A stretch of 14,145 bases of DNA from Angelakisella sp. (GTDB lineage Bacteria; Bacillota; Clostridia; Oscillospirales; Ruminococcaceae), in assembly GCA_013316495.1 (NCBI GenBank), contig WSMP01000027.1, positions 1 through 14,145 on the forward strand, in the 5' to 3' direction. The notes under the pieces were generated by a model. It saw only the letters and a list, made by a program, of their open reading frames with translations. It was not told the origin of the DNA and searched no databases. The translations under genes and the position numbers were made by a program. This document shows positions 1-7,069 of the stretch, piece after piece (the first letter of the stretch is position 1; each line of letters begins with the position of its first letter).

Positions 1-62
1 TTGCCAAGGTAAGGCCGAAGGCCGTGCAGGGCGTGACACCGGGGGCACCCCGGCGCCGGTGC

Positions 63-91
63 TTGACAAGGAATTATCTGTGTTTTATGAT
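63..91 (+). promoter_or_regulatory. Sigma-70-type promoter of the VWA-LRR-MoxR operon
   Basis: TTGACA (63-68) and TATGAT (86-91) are separated by exactly 17 bases, a near-perfect housekeeping promoter. Transcription would start near 98, giving a leader of about 55 bases before the first gene's ATG at 152. I see no operator palindrome over it, so expression may be fairly constitutive. The first 60 bases of the window are GC-rich, hold small inverted repeats and no recognisable gene; they may be the end of an upstream transcription unit. Confidence 0.75.
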
Positions 92-151
92 GTAGAGAGA
101 TAAGGTTTGGTTGCCCCCTCATCCCCGGTGCTGTAAAACGGAGTGTGTCCT

Positions 152-1501
152 ATGTCCAATAAAACCATGGAGCCAGCCCAGCAGCTGGCCCAGGATATTC
201 TGAAGCTCTCCTTTAACCTGCTTCGCGTCCGCCTGCGCTTTTTGGACCTGGCCCTAAGCGGCCTGCGTCTCCACCAGGCACCGGGCGCCAGCCTCCTCAC
301 CGACGGTTCCCGCCTGTACTATGGCGCGGCCCATGTCCTGCGCCGGTACAAGGCCGGGCAGGAGCAGGTGGCCAGGGAGCTGCTCCACCTGGTGCTCCAC
401 TGCGTTTTGCGGCACATGTTCGTGGGGGCGGTGGCCCCGGAGCTGTGGGACCTGGCCTGCGACATGGCGGTGGAAGAAATCATTTTGGAGCTGGGCCTCT
501 TTTCCGGCCCGGAGGACGCCTTGCGGCGGATCGAGCTGGAAGGGGCGGGGCCGGACGGCGGCTGTTTGACGGCGGAGCGCCTGTACCGCCAGCTGCGGGA
601 GCACCCGCCCGCGCCGGAGCGTCTGGAGGAGCTGGCCCGGCTATTCCAGGCGGACAGCCACCGGCTTTGGTACCGCCGGGAGGCCGCCTCCCCCTCCTCC
701 AAGCCCGGCGTGCAGCGCCAGGAGCTTGACTTCGGCCGGGATGACGGCCAGGCCGAAGCCCGCTGGAGGCTTTTGGGGCAGCGGATGCAGGTGGAGCTGG
801 AGACCATCTCCCCCCGCTGGGGCAGCAGCTCCGCCAGCCTGGTCCAAAGCCTCGGCCAGCTGAACCGGAGGCGGTACGATTACGCCGCCTTCCTGAAAAA
901 ATTTGCCGTCTCCGGGGAGGTCCTCAAGGTCAGCGACGACGGCTTCGACCCGATTTTTTACACCTACGGCCTGGCTCTATACGGAAACCTTCCCCTTGTT
1001 GAGCCTTTGGAATACCGGGAGCTCCGGCTGATTCGGGAATTTGTGGTGGCGGTTGACACCTCCGCCTCGGTAGAGGGGACGCTGGTGCAGAAATTTATCC
1101 AGCGGACCTACGAGATTTTACAAAGCACCGAGAGCTTTTTTTCAAGGGTCAACCTGCATCTGCTTCTGTGCGACGCAGAGATACAGGAGGACATAAAAAT
1201 TACCTGCCAGCAGGACCTGGAGCGCTGTATGGCGGGGCTCTCCCTCCGGGGCTTTGGGGGGACCGACTTCCGGCCGGTCTTCGCCTATGTGGACAACCTC
1301 ATCCGCCAGGGGGAGTTTGCCAACCTGAAGGGGCTGCTTTATTTTACCGACGGCTATGGGACCTTCCCCAGCCAAAAGCCCGCCTACGATGCAGCCTTCG
1401 TCTTCCTCGGCCAGGGGCACCCCCAGCTTCCGCCCTGGGCCATCCAGCTGGTGCTGGAGGAAGAGGAGCTGGCGGCGGAACCATCCAGCGGCGTTTATTG
1501 A
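152..1501 (+). CDS. VWA-like protein with DUF2201-type N-terminal putative metallopeptidase domain
   Basis: This 449-residue soluble protein is the probable VWA partner of the MoxR ATPase encoded two genes downstream. The ATG at 152 is preferred because GGAG lies 8 bases upstream; the in-frame GTG at 143 overlaps that ribosome site. The N-terminal part carries H79-LVL-H83 followed by H88, the layout of the zinc helix in DUF2201 proteins, but the position after H79 that is Glu in an active HExxH is Leu. The C-terminal third is a VWA fold with a complete MIDAS: D302-T-S304-A-S306, T371 in GGTDF and D400 in FTDG. No signal peptide or membrane segment is visible, so it should be cytosolic. DUF2201/VWA proteins are commonly encoded next to MoxR ATPases; by family analogy it would be a metal-dependent adaptor acted on by the motor. 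Its target is unknown. Confidence 0.85.
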   Translation: MSNKTMEPAQQLAQDILKLSFNLLRVRLRFLDLALSGLRLHQAPGASLLTDGSRLYYGAAHVLRRYKAGQEQVARELLHLVLHCVLRHMFVGAVAPELWDLACDMAVEEIILELGLFSGPEDALRRIELEGAGPDGGCLTAERLYRQLREHPPAPERLEELARLFQADSHRLWYRREAASPSSKPGVQRQELDFGRDDGQAEARWRLLGQRMQVELETISPRWGSSSASLVQSLGQLNRRRYDYAAFLKKFAVSGEVLKVSDDGFDPIFYTYGLALYGNLPLVEPLEYRELRLIREFVVAVDTSASVEGTLVQKFIQRTYEILQSTESFFSRVNLHLLLCDAEIQEDIKITCQQDLERCMAGLSLRGFGGTDFRPVFAYVDNLIRQGEFANLKGLLYFTDGYGTFPSQKPAYDAAFVFLGQGHPQLPPWAIQLVLEEEELAAEPSSGVY

Positions 1502-1514
1502 AAGGAGGCCGATT

Positions 1515-3191
1515 ATGGCGCAAAAAGGGTTTACGATTCAAAACGGCGTGCTAAAAAAGTACAGTGGCTCCGGCGGGGCGGTGGTTATCCCGGAAGAGGT
1601 AACGGCCATCGGGGAGGACGCCTTCTGGGGCTGCAACAGCCTCACCAGCGTCGTCATCCCAAAGGGGGTGACGGTCATCGGGCCGGAGGCCTTCCGCCAC
1701 TGCGAACACCTTGCCAGCGTCACCATCCCGGAGGGGGTGGTGGAGATTGGCGATATGGCCTTTTTGGGCTGTGAAGCGCTGGAGGCTATCACCCTCCCCC
1801 AAAGCCTGAAAAGGCTTGGCTCCCAGGTCTTCCCCTACTGCAACAAGCTTACCAGCATCGTCATCCCGGAAAAGGTACGGCAAATTGAGGACGATCTGTT
1901 CAGCGGCTGTTTAAAGCTGCAAAGTGTCACCCTCCCGAAGAAGCTGAAGTCCATTGGCGACTGCGCCTTCAGCGGCTGCGAAAGCCTGTGCACCCTGGAC
2001 ATCCCGGAAACGGTGAAGGAGATTGGCGACGACGCCTTTTCGGACTGCGCCAAGCTGAGCCAGCTGCACATCCCCGCCGGCGTGACAAAAATCGCCAGCG
2101 GTACCTTTGACAGCTGCTACAGTCTATCCCACATAACCATCCCAGAGGGGGTGACCGAAATTGGCGAGCGGGCCTTTTTTGAGTGCCTGGGCCTCACCTC
2201 CATCACCATCCCCGCCAGCGTAACCACCATCGAAAGGGAGGCCTTTTCCGCCAGCGACAATCTGGTCCGCATCGAGATAGCGGCGGGGAACCCCCGCTTT
2301 AAGGTGGAAAACGGCCTAGTCCTTTCCGCCGACGGCAAGACGGTGGAATTTTGCACCCCCGGCCTGTCCGGCCTGTGCGAAATCCCCCAGGGGGTCCGGA
2401 ACATCGCCTGGTACGCCTTTTCCCAGTGCCAAAAGCTGACCGGTGTCCTCATCCCCCCCAGCGTCACCACCATCGGCGCCGGCGCCTTTGGGGGATGCAG
2501 CAAGCTGGCTTCCCTGACCCTCCCCCCCAAGATGAAAAAAATCAGCGCCTATTTCTGCCTGGACTGCAAAAGCCTCCGGGAGGTGACGCTGCCCCCGGCG
2601 CTAACCAGCATCGGCACCGAATCCTTTGCGGGAACCGCCCTGGAAACGGTGACGATACCGGCCACCGTCACCACCATGAAGGCCCGCGCCTTCCAGGGGT
2701 GCCACCTGCGCCGCGCCGTTTTGCAGGGGGAGCTTAAGCTCTCCGGCCAGATTCTGGGCAAGGCCCCCTTCGAGCTGATTGCCGGCGAAATCCCCTTTTC
2801 CCAGCTTCCCCAGGCCTACCGGGTATGCGGGGTTCTGGGCTTCGCCGCCTGCTACCAGGAGGGGCAGGCGCTGGGGGAGGAGTACCAGGCGGAATGCCTC
2901 CAGTATATAAAGGGGCAGCGCAAGCGCCTGTACCCCCTGGCGATGAAGCACCCGGCCCTCCTTTCTGTTATGGTGTCGGAAAAGCTCATCCCCAGGGAGG
3001 ATATGGAGAACCTGCTTCAGCAGGCCGCCAAGCTGAAGCGGGCAGAGCTGAACGCCATGCTGCTGGAATATCAAAGCCGCACCTTTGGCGCCATGGACCC
3101 GGAGCTGGAGCTGGAAAAGGAGCTCCGGCGGGAGAGGAAGCGGCAGCAAAAGCTCTCGGAAGAGGGCGGCCTGCCGGACGCCGGGGAATAA
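1515..3191 (+). CDS. BspA-type (LRR_5) leucine-rich repeat protein, cytoplasmic
   Basis: The product is 558 residues. The start is ATG 1515, six bases after AAAGGAGG, which overlaps the stop of the VWA gene. A short cap (1-20, FTIQNGVLKKYSG type) is followed by about 15 repeats of the BspA/TpLRR pattern LxxIxIPxxVxxIGxxAFxxC. Repeats 2-10 (residues 43-249) are exactly 23 residues each. A 38-residue island (250-287) interrupts the array, which resumes to about residue 397. The tail (398-558) is not LRR; it is helical and charged, with a conserved-looking AMLLEYQ segment near 517-523 and a Glu/Arg/Lys-rich end. BspA repeats are usually known from secreted or surface proteins, but there is no signal peptide, membrane segment or anchor here. 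Lying between VWA and MoxR genes, it may be a binding or substrate-recognition subunit (inference). Confidence 0.85.
   Translation: MAQKGFTIQNGVLKKYSGSGGAVVIPEEVTAIGEDAFWGCNSLTSVVIPKGVTVIGPEAFRHCEHLASVTIPEGVVEIGDMAFLGCEALEAITLPQSLKRLGSQVFPYCNKLTSIVIPEKVRQIEDDLFSGCLKLQSVTLPKKLKSIGDCAFSGCESLCTLDIPETVKEIGDDAFSDCAKLSQLHIPAGVTKIASGTFDSCYSLSHITIPEGVTEIGERAFFECLGLTSITIPASVTTIEREAFSASDNLVRIEIAAGNPRFKVENGLVLSADGKTVEFCTPGLSGLCEIPQGVRNIAWYAFSQCQKLTGVLIPPSVTTIGAGAFGGCSKLASLTLPPKMKKISAYFCLDCKSLREVTLPPALTSIGTESFAGTALETVTIPATVTTMKARAFQGCHLRRAVLQGELKLSGQILGKAPFELIAGEIPFSQLPQAYRVCGVLGFAACYQEGQALGEEYQAECLQYIKGQRKRLYPLAMKHPALLSVMVSEKLIPREDMENLLQQAAKLKRAELNAMLLEYQSRTFGAMDPELELEKELRRERKRQQKLSEEGGLPDAGE
1641..2261 (+). 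repeat. Nine uninterrupted 69-bp coding repeats (23-residue LRR units)
   Basis: Nine consecutive units of exactly 69 bases encode residues 43-249 of the LRR protein. They are similar in protein pattern (Leu start, IP at mid-unit, AF then Cys near the end) but clearly diverged at base level. This suggests old duplications held by protein selection rather than a recently expanded minisatellite. Less regular units continue to about 2705 after the island at 2262-2375. Confidence 0.8.
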
Positions 3192-3195
3192 GGCC

Positions 3196-4734
3196 ATGAA
3201 CATCAAGGAAGCCAAGGAGCAAATCATCTGCACCGTCCAAACCTACCTGACCCGCAACCGCCAGGGGCAGTATGCCATCCCCCTGCCCCGGCAGCGGCCG
3301 CTCTGCCTGATGGGGCCGCCGGGAATTGGCAAAACCGCCATTGTGGAGCAGGTGGCCCAGGAGCTGGGCATCGGCCTTGTGGCCTATTCCATGACCCACC
3401 ACACCAGGCAAAGCGCCATCGGCCTGCCTGTCATCCTGGAAAAGAGCTACGGCGGAAAAGCCTGCCGCGTTTCGGAATACACCATGAGCGAAATTATCGC
3501 CTCTGTTTACGACATGATGGAGGAAACCGGCCGGAAGGAGGGGATTCTCTTTCTGGACGAAATCAACTGCGTTTCCGAAACGCTGGCCCCCTCCATGCTG
3601 CAATTTTTGCAGTACAAGGTCTTTGGCCGCCACCCCATCCCCCAGGGGTGGGTGGTGGTCACCGCCGGCAACCCCCCGGAATATAACCACTCCGCCCGCG
3701 ATTTTGACATGGTCACCTGGGACCGGCTGCGGCGGATTGACGTGGAGCCGGACTTCCGGGTTTGGAAGGAGTACGGCCGTCAGCAGGGGCTCCACCCCGC
3801 CATTATGACCTACCTGGAGACCCGCTGGAACGATTTTTACCGGGTGGAAGCCACCGTGGAGGGGAAGCGGTTTGTCACCCCCAGGGGCTGGGCGGATCTA
3901 TCCGAAAGCATCGTCCTCTACGAGCAGCGGGGCCTGCCGGTGGACGCCGCCCTTGTTGCCCAGTATCTCCAGGACCCCCAAACCGCCCAGACCTTCGCCC
4001 TCTATTACGACCTGTTCTGCAAATACCAGTCCCATTACCAGGTGGAAAAAATCCTGGAGGGCAAGGCCCCGGCGGATATCCGCCAGCGCGCCGCCGAGGC
4101 CCCCTTTGACGAGCGCCTGGCCCTTATCGGCCTGCTTTTGGACGGGGTGTTTGCCAGCCTCCGGGAGCAGGCCGCCAGGGAGCGGCTCCCCCCTCTTCTG
4201 CTGGGGCAGCTGAAGGAGGCGCGGGTCAGGCTGACCGCCGCTCCGGGGGAGGCCCCTGTCCCTCTGCTGGAAGCCCTCCTGGAGGAGCGGCGGCAGGAGC
4301 TGGAGCAGGGGCTAAAGGCCTCCGCCCTGACCGGGCAGGACGCCACCGCCCTGCGGGACCTTATCCCTTTGCTGGAGCAGCTTCTTGCCAAGGCCCAGGC
4401 GGGGGAAATCCAAAGCGGCAAAAAGCTGCTGGAGGCCCTCCTCGCCCTTTTGGAGGAGCAGCGCCGGGAGACCCGGCGGCAGGCAAAGCTGGTGGGTCAG
4501 CACCTGGAGAATCTATTCGCCTTCTGCGGGGAGGTCTTCCAGGAGGGACAGGAGCTGCTGGTTCTCACCACCGAGCTGACGGTAAACCACGACTGTGTGC
4601 AGTTCATCGGCAAGTACGGCTGCGCGCCCTACTTTAAATACAACAAGGACCTGCTGATTTACGAGCGGCAGCTGGAGATTTTAGGCAGGCTGGCGGAATT
4701 GGAGGAGCTGGAAGGGCCGGAGGAGCTCCCCTGA
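3196..4734 (+). CDS. MoxR-family AAA+ ATPase with long C-terminal extension
   Basis: The 512-residue protein starts at ATG 3196, four bases after the LRR stop, so it is probably translationally coupled. Walker A is GPPGIGKT (40-47), Walker B is ILFLDE (117-122), sensor 1 is N159 in TAGNPP, the WDRLRRID segment (175-182) holds the likely arginine finger, and TPRGW resembles the sensor 2 region. This is a complete, apparently active AAA+ core of the MoxR type. MoxR ATPases work as ring-shaped chaperone-like motors with VWA partners (RavA-ViaA and CoxD-CoxE are known pairs). After the core comes an extension of roughly 200 residues, rich in Leu, Glu, Gln and Arg and probably coiled coil between about 350 and 455. 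MoxR proteins are usually 300-350 residues, so this one is long. The target of the complex cannot be read from sequence. Confidence 0.88.
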   Translation: MNIKEAKEQIICTVQTYLTRNRQGQYAIPLPRQRPLCLMGPPGIGKTAIVEQVAQELGIGLVAYSMTHHTRQSAIGLPVILEKSYGGKACRVSEYTMSEIIASVYDMMEETGRKEGILFLDEINCVSETLAPSMLQFLQYKVFGRHPIPQGWVVVTAGNPPEYNHSARDFDMVTWDRLRRIDVEPDFRVWKEYGRQQGLHPAIMTYLETRWNDFYRVEATVEGKRFVTPRGWADLSESIVLYEQRGLPVDAALVAQYLQDPQTAQTFALYYDLFCKYQSHYQVEKILEGKAPADIRQRAAEAPFDERLALIGLLLDGVFASLREQAARERLPPLLLGQLKEARVRLTAAPGEAPVPLLEALLEERRQELEQGLKASALTGQDATALRDLIPLLEQLLAKAQAGEIQSGKKLLEALLALLEEQRRETRRQAKLVGQHLENLFAFCGEVFQEGQELLVLTTELTVNHDCVQFIGKYGCAPYFKYNKDLLIYERQLEILGRLAELEELEGPEELP

Positions 4735-4761
4735 AAATCTCCTCCGGCTATCAAAAAGGCA

Positions 4762-4897
4762 GAGGCCCGCCGCTCCGGCGGGGTTTATCCGGTCGCTTCG
4801 CTCCCTCTACGCGAAAAGGGGGGCTTAACGCCCCCCTTTTCACACTTTTTCCCCCTCTTGACCAACAGGCCCTGCTTCTGGGGAGAGTTTTTCGACA
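4762..4897. repeat. 136-bp dispersed noncoding repeat, copy A
   Basis: Every base from 4762 to 4897 aligns without gaps to 8479-8614 (constant offset 3717), with four mismatches found by eye (4766, 4775, 4864, 4885). The unit opens with a small hairpin (CCGCCG, 3-base loop, CGGCGG), contains the strong hairpin at 4813-4841, and ends in a tract reading TTTTTCGACA. It lies between the convergent moxR-like and gntR genes and ends 10 bases before the gntR stop codon. It has no open reading frame with a credible start. It is probably one member of a genome-wide intergenic repeat family. Confidence 0.9.
4813..4841. terminator. Bidirectional intrinsic terminator in repeat copy A
   Basis: A perfect 12-bp stem starting GAAAAGGGGGGC closes a 5-base loop (TTAAC). 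With A4 on one side and T4 on the other it resembles a two-way rho-independent terminator. On the + strand it is followed by CACACTTTTT. It sits between the stops of the + strand MoxR gene and the - strand gntR gene, so it can end both transcripts. A weaker stem (4716-4724 with 4740-4748) overlaps the MoxR stop codon. Confidence 0.7.
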
Positions 4898-4907
4898 GCT
4901 AAAGGTA

Positions 4908-5621
4908 TCATTCAGCGGGGAAAGGCCGGGGGCTGCCCTCCATCCGGGGCGCCAACACCCCTTCAAGGACGATATGGAGGTTATGCAGCGCCTTTTCCAC
5001 GTTGCGCTCCCGGATGGCCAGTGCAATCAGCAGGTGGTGGTCCTCCACATCCACCCCGGACGTAATTACATTGGAGGCGGTGTACCGCACCGTTTCCGAA
5101 AGGGGCCTGACAAAGGCGTCCCACATAGTCACAAGGATTTTGTTGTGGGACATGGCGCAAAGATACCTGTGAAAATCCATGTCAAGGGCGACGTAGGCGG
5201 CCAGGTCACACCGCTTGAAGGCGTCGTTGCTGACATGGAACAGGCGTATCAGCTCCTCGATCTCCTCCTCGTTATGAAGCTCTACCGCCATGCGCACCGC
5301 CTTTGATTCCAGCGCCTCGCGAAATTCGATCATATCCTGCCGGTCCTCGCTTCGGATGATAAAGGGGACCGCCTGCTGAAGGTATTCCTGCAGGGAGAAG
5401 TTTTTGACATACGTGCCGTCCCCCCGCTTTACCTCAAGCATCCCCAGCGCCACAAATCGTTGGATCGCGCTCCTCACCGAAACCCTGCTGACCCCCAGCT
5501 CCTCGCACAGAACAAACTCATTGGGGATTTTATCCCCTTCTGCCCACTGGCCGCTGGCAATTTTCTGATAAAGGGCGTCGTAAATCGCGTCCGCCACATT
5601 GTCCCTCTTTATAATCTCCAT
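4908..5621 (-). CDS. GntR-family (FadR/FCD subfamily) transcriptional regulator
   Basis: A 237-residue DNA-binding repressor or activator, very likely controlling the divergent dehydratase-permease operon. Residues 8-75 form the GntR winged helix (EELGVSRVSVRSAIQRF recognition region, then the wing RGDGTYV). Residues about 90-225 are an all-helical FCD ligand domain with the usual metal-site residues D147, H151, H196 (or H195) and H216. FCD regulators typically sense small organic acids, which fits control of a sugar-acid dehydratase. The start is ATG at 5621 with GGGAAGG nine bases upstream. It has its own promoter in the shared intergenic region. The inducer is probably the dehydratase substrate or product (inference). 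Confidence 0.9.
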   Translation of the reverse strand: MEIIKRDNVADAIYDALYQKIASGQWAEGDKIPNEFVLCEELGVSRVSVRSAIQRFVALGMLEVKRGDGTYVKNFSLQEYLQQAVPFIIRSEDRQDMIEFREALESKAVRMAVELHNEEEIEELIRLFHVSNDAFKRCDLAAYVALDMDFHRYLCAMSHNKILVTMWDAFVRPLSETVRYTASNVITSGVDVEDHHLLIALAIRERNVEKALHNLHIVLEGVLAPRMEGSPRPFPAE

Positions 5622-5683
5622 AAGCAGTCACCTTCCCGTTGCACTGCGGTCCAGACGTGCCGCTGGCAATTTCCCATGGCAAT

Positions 5684-5712
5684 ATTTTATCAGAACCCTT
5701 GGAAAAACACAA
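5684..5712 (-). promoter_or_regulatory. Promoter of the gntR gene
   Basis: Read on the - strand, TTGTGT (5712-5707) and TAAAAT (5689-5684) are 17 bases apart. The -35 is weak (4 of 6) and the -10 good (5 of 6). Transcription would start near 5677, giving a leader of about 55 bases. The large palindrome at 5816-5847 is about 100 bases upstream of this promoter, so any autoregulation would have to use another site or looping. Confidence 0.5.
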
Positions 5713-5740
5713 TGGTTATCCCGCCCAAAAAATAAAGCTG

Positions 5741-5757
5741 TTGTGTAAAACGCACAA
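5741..5757. promoter_or_regulatory. Imperfect inverted repeat between the divergent promoters
   Basis: TTGTG (5741-5745) and CACAA (5753-5757) are inverted around 7 bases, about 30 bases from both divergent -35 elements. It resembles the form of a CRP-type site but the spacing is one base short, and it does not match a cre box. It could be an additional regulator site or chance. Confidence 0.2.
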
Positions 5758-5788
5758 AAGACCGGGCTTTTTTTCTCTGTGCACCAGG

Positions 5789-5817
5789 TTGACTTTTTCT
5801 TTTCGCCATGCTATCCT
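5789..5817 (+). promoter_or_regulatory. Promoter of the dehydratase-permease operon
   Basis: TTGACT (5789-5794) and TATCCT (5812-5817) are spaced by 17 bases. The predicted start, near 5824, falls inside the palindrome that begins at 5816. A protein bound there would block promoter escape or polymerase binding, a standard repressor arrangement. Confidence 0.65.
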
Positions 5818-5847
5818 GTATTATGTAATACGTATTACATAATACAG
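5816..5847. promoter_or_regulatory. Perfect 32-bp palindrome, likely double operator for the GntR regulator
   Basis: The 16-base arms match perfectly. Inside, the sequence divides into two abutting 14-bp units, GTATTATGTAATAC (5818-5831) and GTATTACATAATAC (5832-5845), each of the form GTATTA-N2-TAATAC. The GT...AC ends fit the general GntR/FadR operator pattern. It overlaps the -10 and start region and its last bases run into the ribosome site AGGAGGAG (5846-5853). In mRNA it could also fold as a 5' hairpin. Binding by the adjacent regulator is inferred from position, not shown. Confidence 0.75.
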
Positions 5848-5863
5848 GAGGAGTTGATAGACT

Positions 5864-7045
5864 GTGAAAATCGTAAGCGTTGATATTATGAAGCTGAAAA
5901 CCGAAGGCGCCGGCCCGGTCCGGCCAATTATCTGCCGTGTCAATACCGACCAGGGAATCTATGGCATTGGCGAGGCCGGCGTTGCCATTGTCACCGGCGC
6001 GACGGCAGCCTACGAGCTGCTAAAGGATTACGCGCGGGTAATCCTTGGCATGAACCCCCTCCACCACGAGGTTATCTGGGAAAAGCTGTACAAGGACACC
6101 TTCTGGGCACAGGGGAACGGCCCCATCATCATGGCCGCTATCAGCGCGATTGACACCGCGCTTTGGGATATCAAGGGCAAATACTACGGCGCGCCGGTGT
6201 ACGAGCTGCTGGGCGGGAAGCAGCGGGACCGGCTTTGGACCTACGCAAGCCAGCTGCAATTTGGCTGGGGGAGAGAGGCCTATGACCGCAGCGGCGCCCT
6301 GAAAAAATACGAGGACGCCTGCAAGGCGGCCATCGACCAGGGATATACTGCGGTTAAGGTCAATTTCTTCGAGCAGCGCAAAACCGGCCCTAATGTCAAC
6401 TACCTGGATGCCACGGGGCACCTGAGCGCGGAAATTATGAACACCGCCGAAGAGCGCATTGCCCTGGTCCGCTCTCTGCTGGGCAAGGACGGCGAGGTGC
6501 TCCTTGAAAACCACGCCATGACCGACGGGGTCTCCTCCATCCAGTTTGCAAGGATGGCTGAAAAATACCGCCCCATGTTCCTGGAGGAGCCGGCCACCCC
6601 CACAAACCACAGGGTGTTTGAAAAGATTGCCGCCAACACCTCCATCCCCCTGGCAACGGGGGAGCGCACCTTCACCCGCTGGGGCTTCCGGCCCCTGATT
6701 GAATCGGGATGTATCTCCATTGCGCAGCCCGATATTGGCAACTGCGGCGGAATCACCGAGTGCAAGAAGATTTGCGACTTTGCCCATCTGTACGATGTTG
6801 GAATTCAGACCCATGTCTGCTCCAGCCCCATTTCGGTGGCTGTCTCCCTGCAATTTGAGGCAGCCCTTCCGAACTTTGTCATTCACGAGCACCATTGCGG
6901 GAATACCCTCCCCGGCATTACAAGGCTGGGGAAATACGACTACCAGCCCAAGGACGGCTATTTTGAGGTTCCGGACCTTCCCGGCTTCGGGCAGGACCTT
7001 TCGGAATACGCCATCGCTACGGCCACCGGCGAAACCATACAGTAA
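5864..7045 (+). CDS. Enolase-superfamily (mandelate racemase subgroup) sugar-acid dehydratase, galactonate-dehydratase-like
   Basis: 393 residues from a GTG start ten bases after AGGAGGAG. The N-terminal capping domain (about 1-120) is followed by a (beta/alpha)7-beta barrel. Metal ligands fit E215 (in ENH), E241 (in FLEEP) and E267 (in TGER). H217, H317 (in QTHVCSSP) and E342 (in HEHH) match the catalytic positions of D-galactonate dehydratase DgoD, and the C-terminal half (GGITECKKI and onward) resembles DgoD well. These enzymes remove water from an aldonic acid to give a 2-keto-3-deoxy acid in the cytosol. The first metal ligand is Glu where DgoD has Asp, and residues about 168-196 look like an expanded 20s-type insert. 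The exact substrate is therefore open (galactonate, gluconate, an epimer or an amino-sugar acid). No kinase or aldolase for the product is encoded nearby. Confidence 0.85.
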   Translation: MKIVSVDIMKLKTEGAGPVRPIICRVNTDQGIYGIGEAGVAIVTGATAAYELLKDYARVILGMNPLHHEVIWEKLYKDTFWAQGNGPIIMAAISAIDTALWDIKGKYYGAPVYELLGGKQRDRLWTYASQLQFGWGREAYDRSGALKKYEDACKAAIDQGYTAVKVNFFEQRKTGPNVNYLDATGHLSAEIMNTAEERIALVRSLLGKDGEVLLENHAMTDGVSSIQFARMAEKYRPMFLEEPATPTNHRVFEKIAANTSIPLATGERTFTRWGFRPLIESGCISIAQPDIGNCGGITECKKICDFAHLYDVGIQTHVCSSPISVAVSLQFEAALPNFVIHEHHCGNTLPGITRLGKYDYQPKDGYFEVPDLPGFGQDLSEYAIATATGETIQ

Positions 7046-7069
7046 GTTAGATGAAGGGAGGATATTCCA

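Noticed and set aside
1..62. GC-rich inverted repeats at the left edge as a terminator
   Set aside because: Short competing stems with no T tract after them; not enough to call.
143..151. GTG 143 as the start of the VWA gene
   Set aside because: It overlaps the GGAG ribosome site that serves ATG 152 at good spacing.
1641..2261. Regular 69-bp repeats as a possible CRISPR or satellite array
   Set aside because: The periodicity is diverged at base level, stays in frame and encodes an LRR pattern; there are no identical repeats with unique spacers.
2601..3795. Overlapping - strand open frames opposite the LRR and MoxR genes
   Set aside because: They overlap genes with strong motifs and have no ribosome sites or family features.
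5741..5757. Inverted repeat as a CcpA cre site
   Set aside because: The core spacing does not fit the cre consensus; kept only as a low-confidence inverted repeat.
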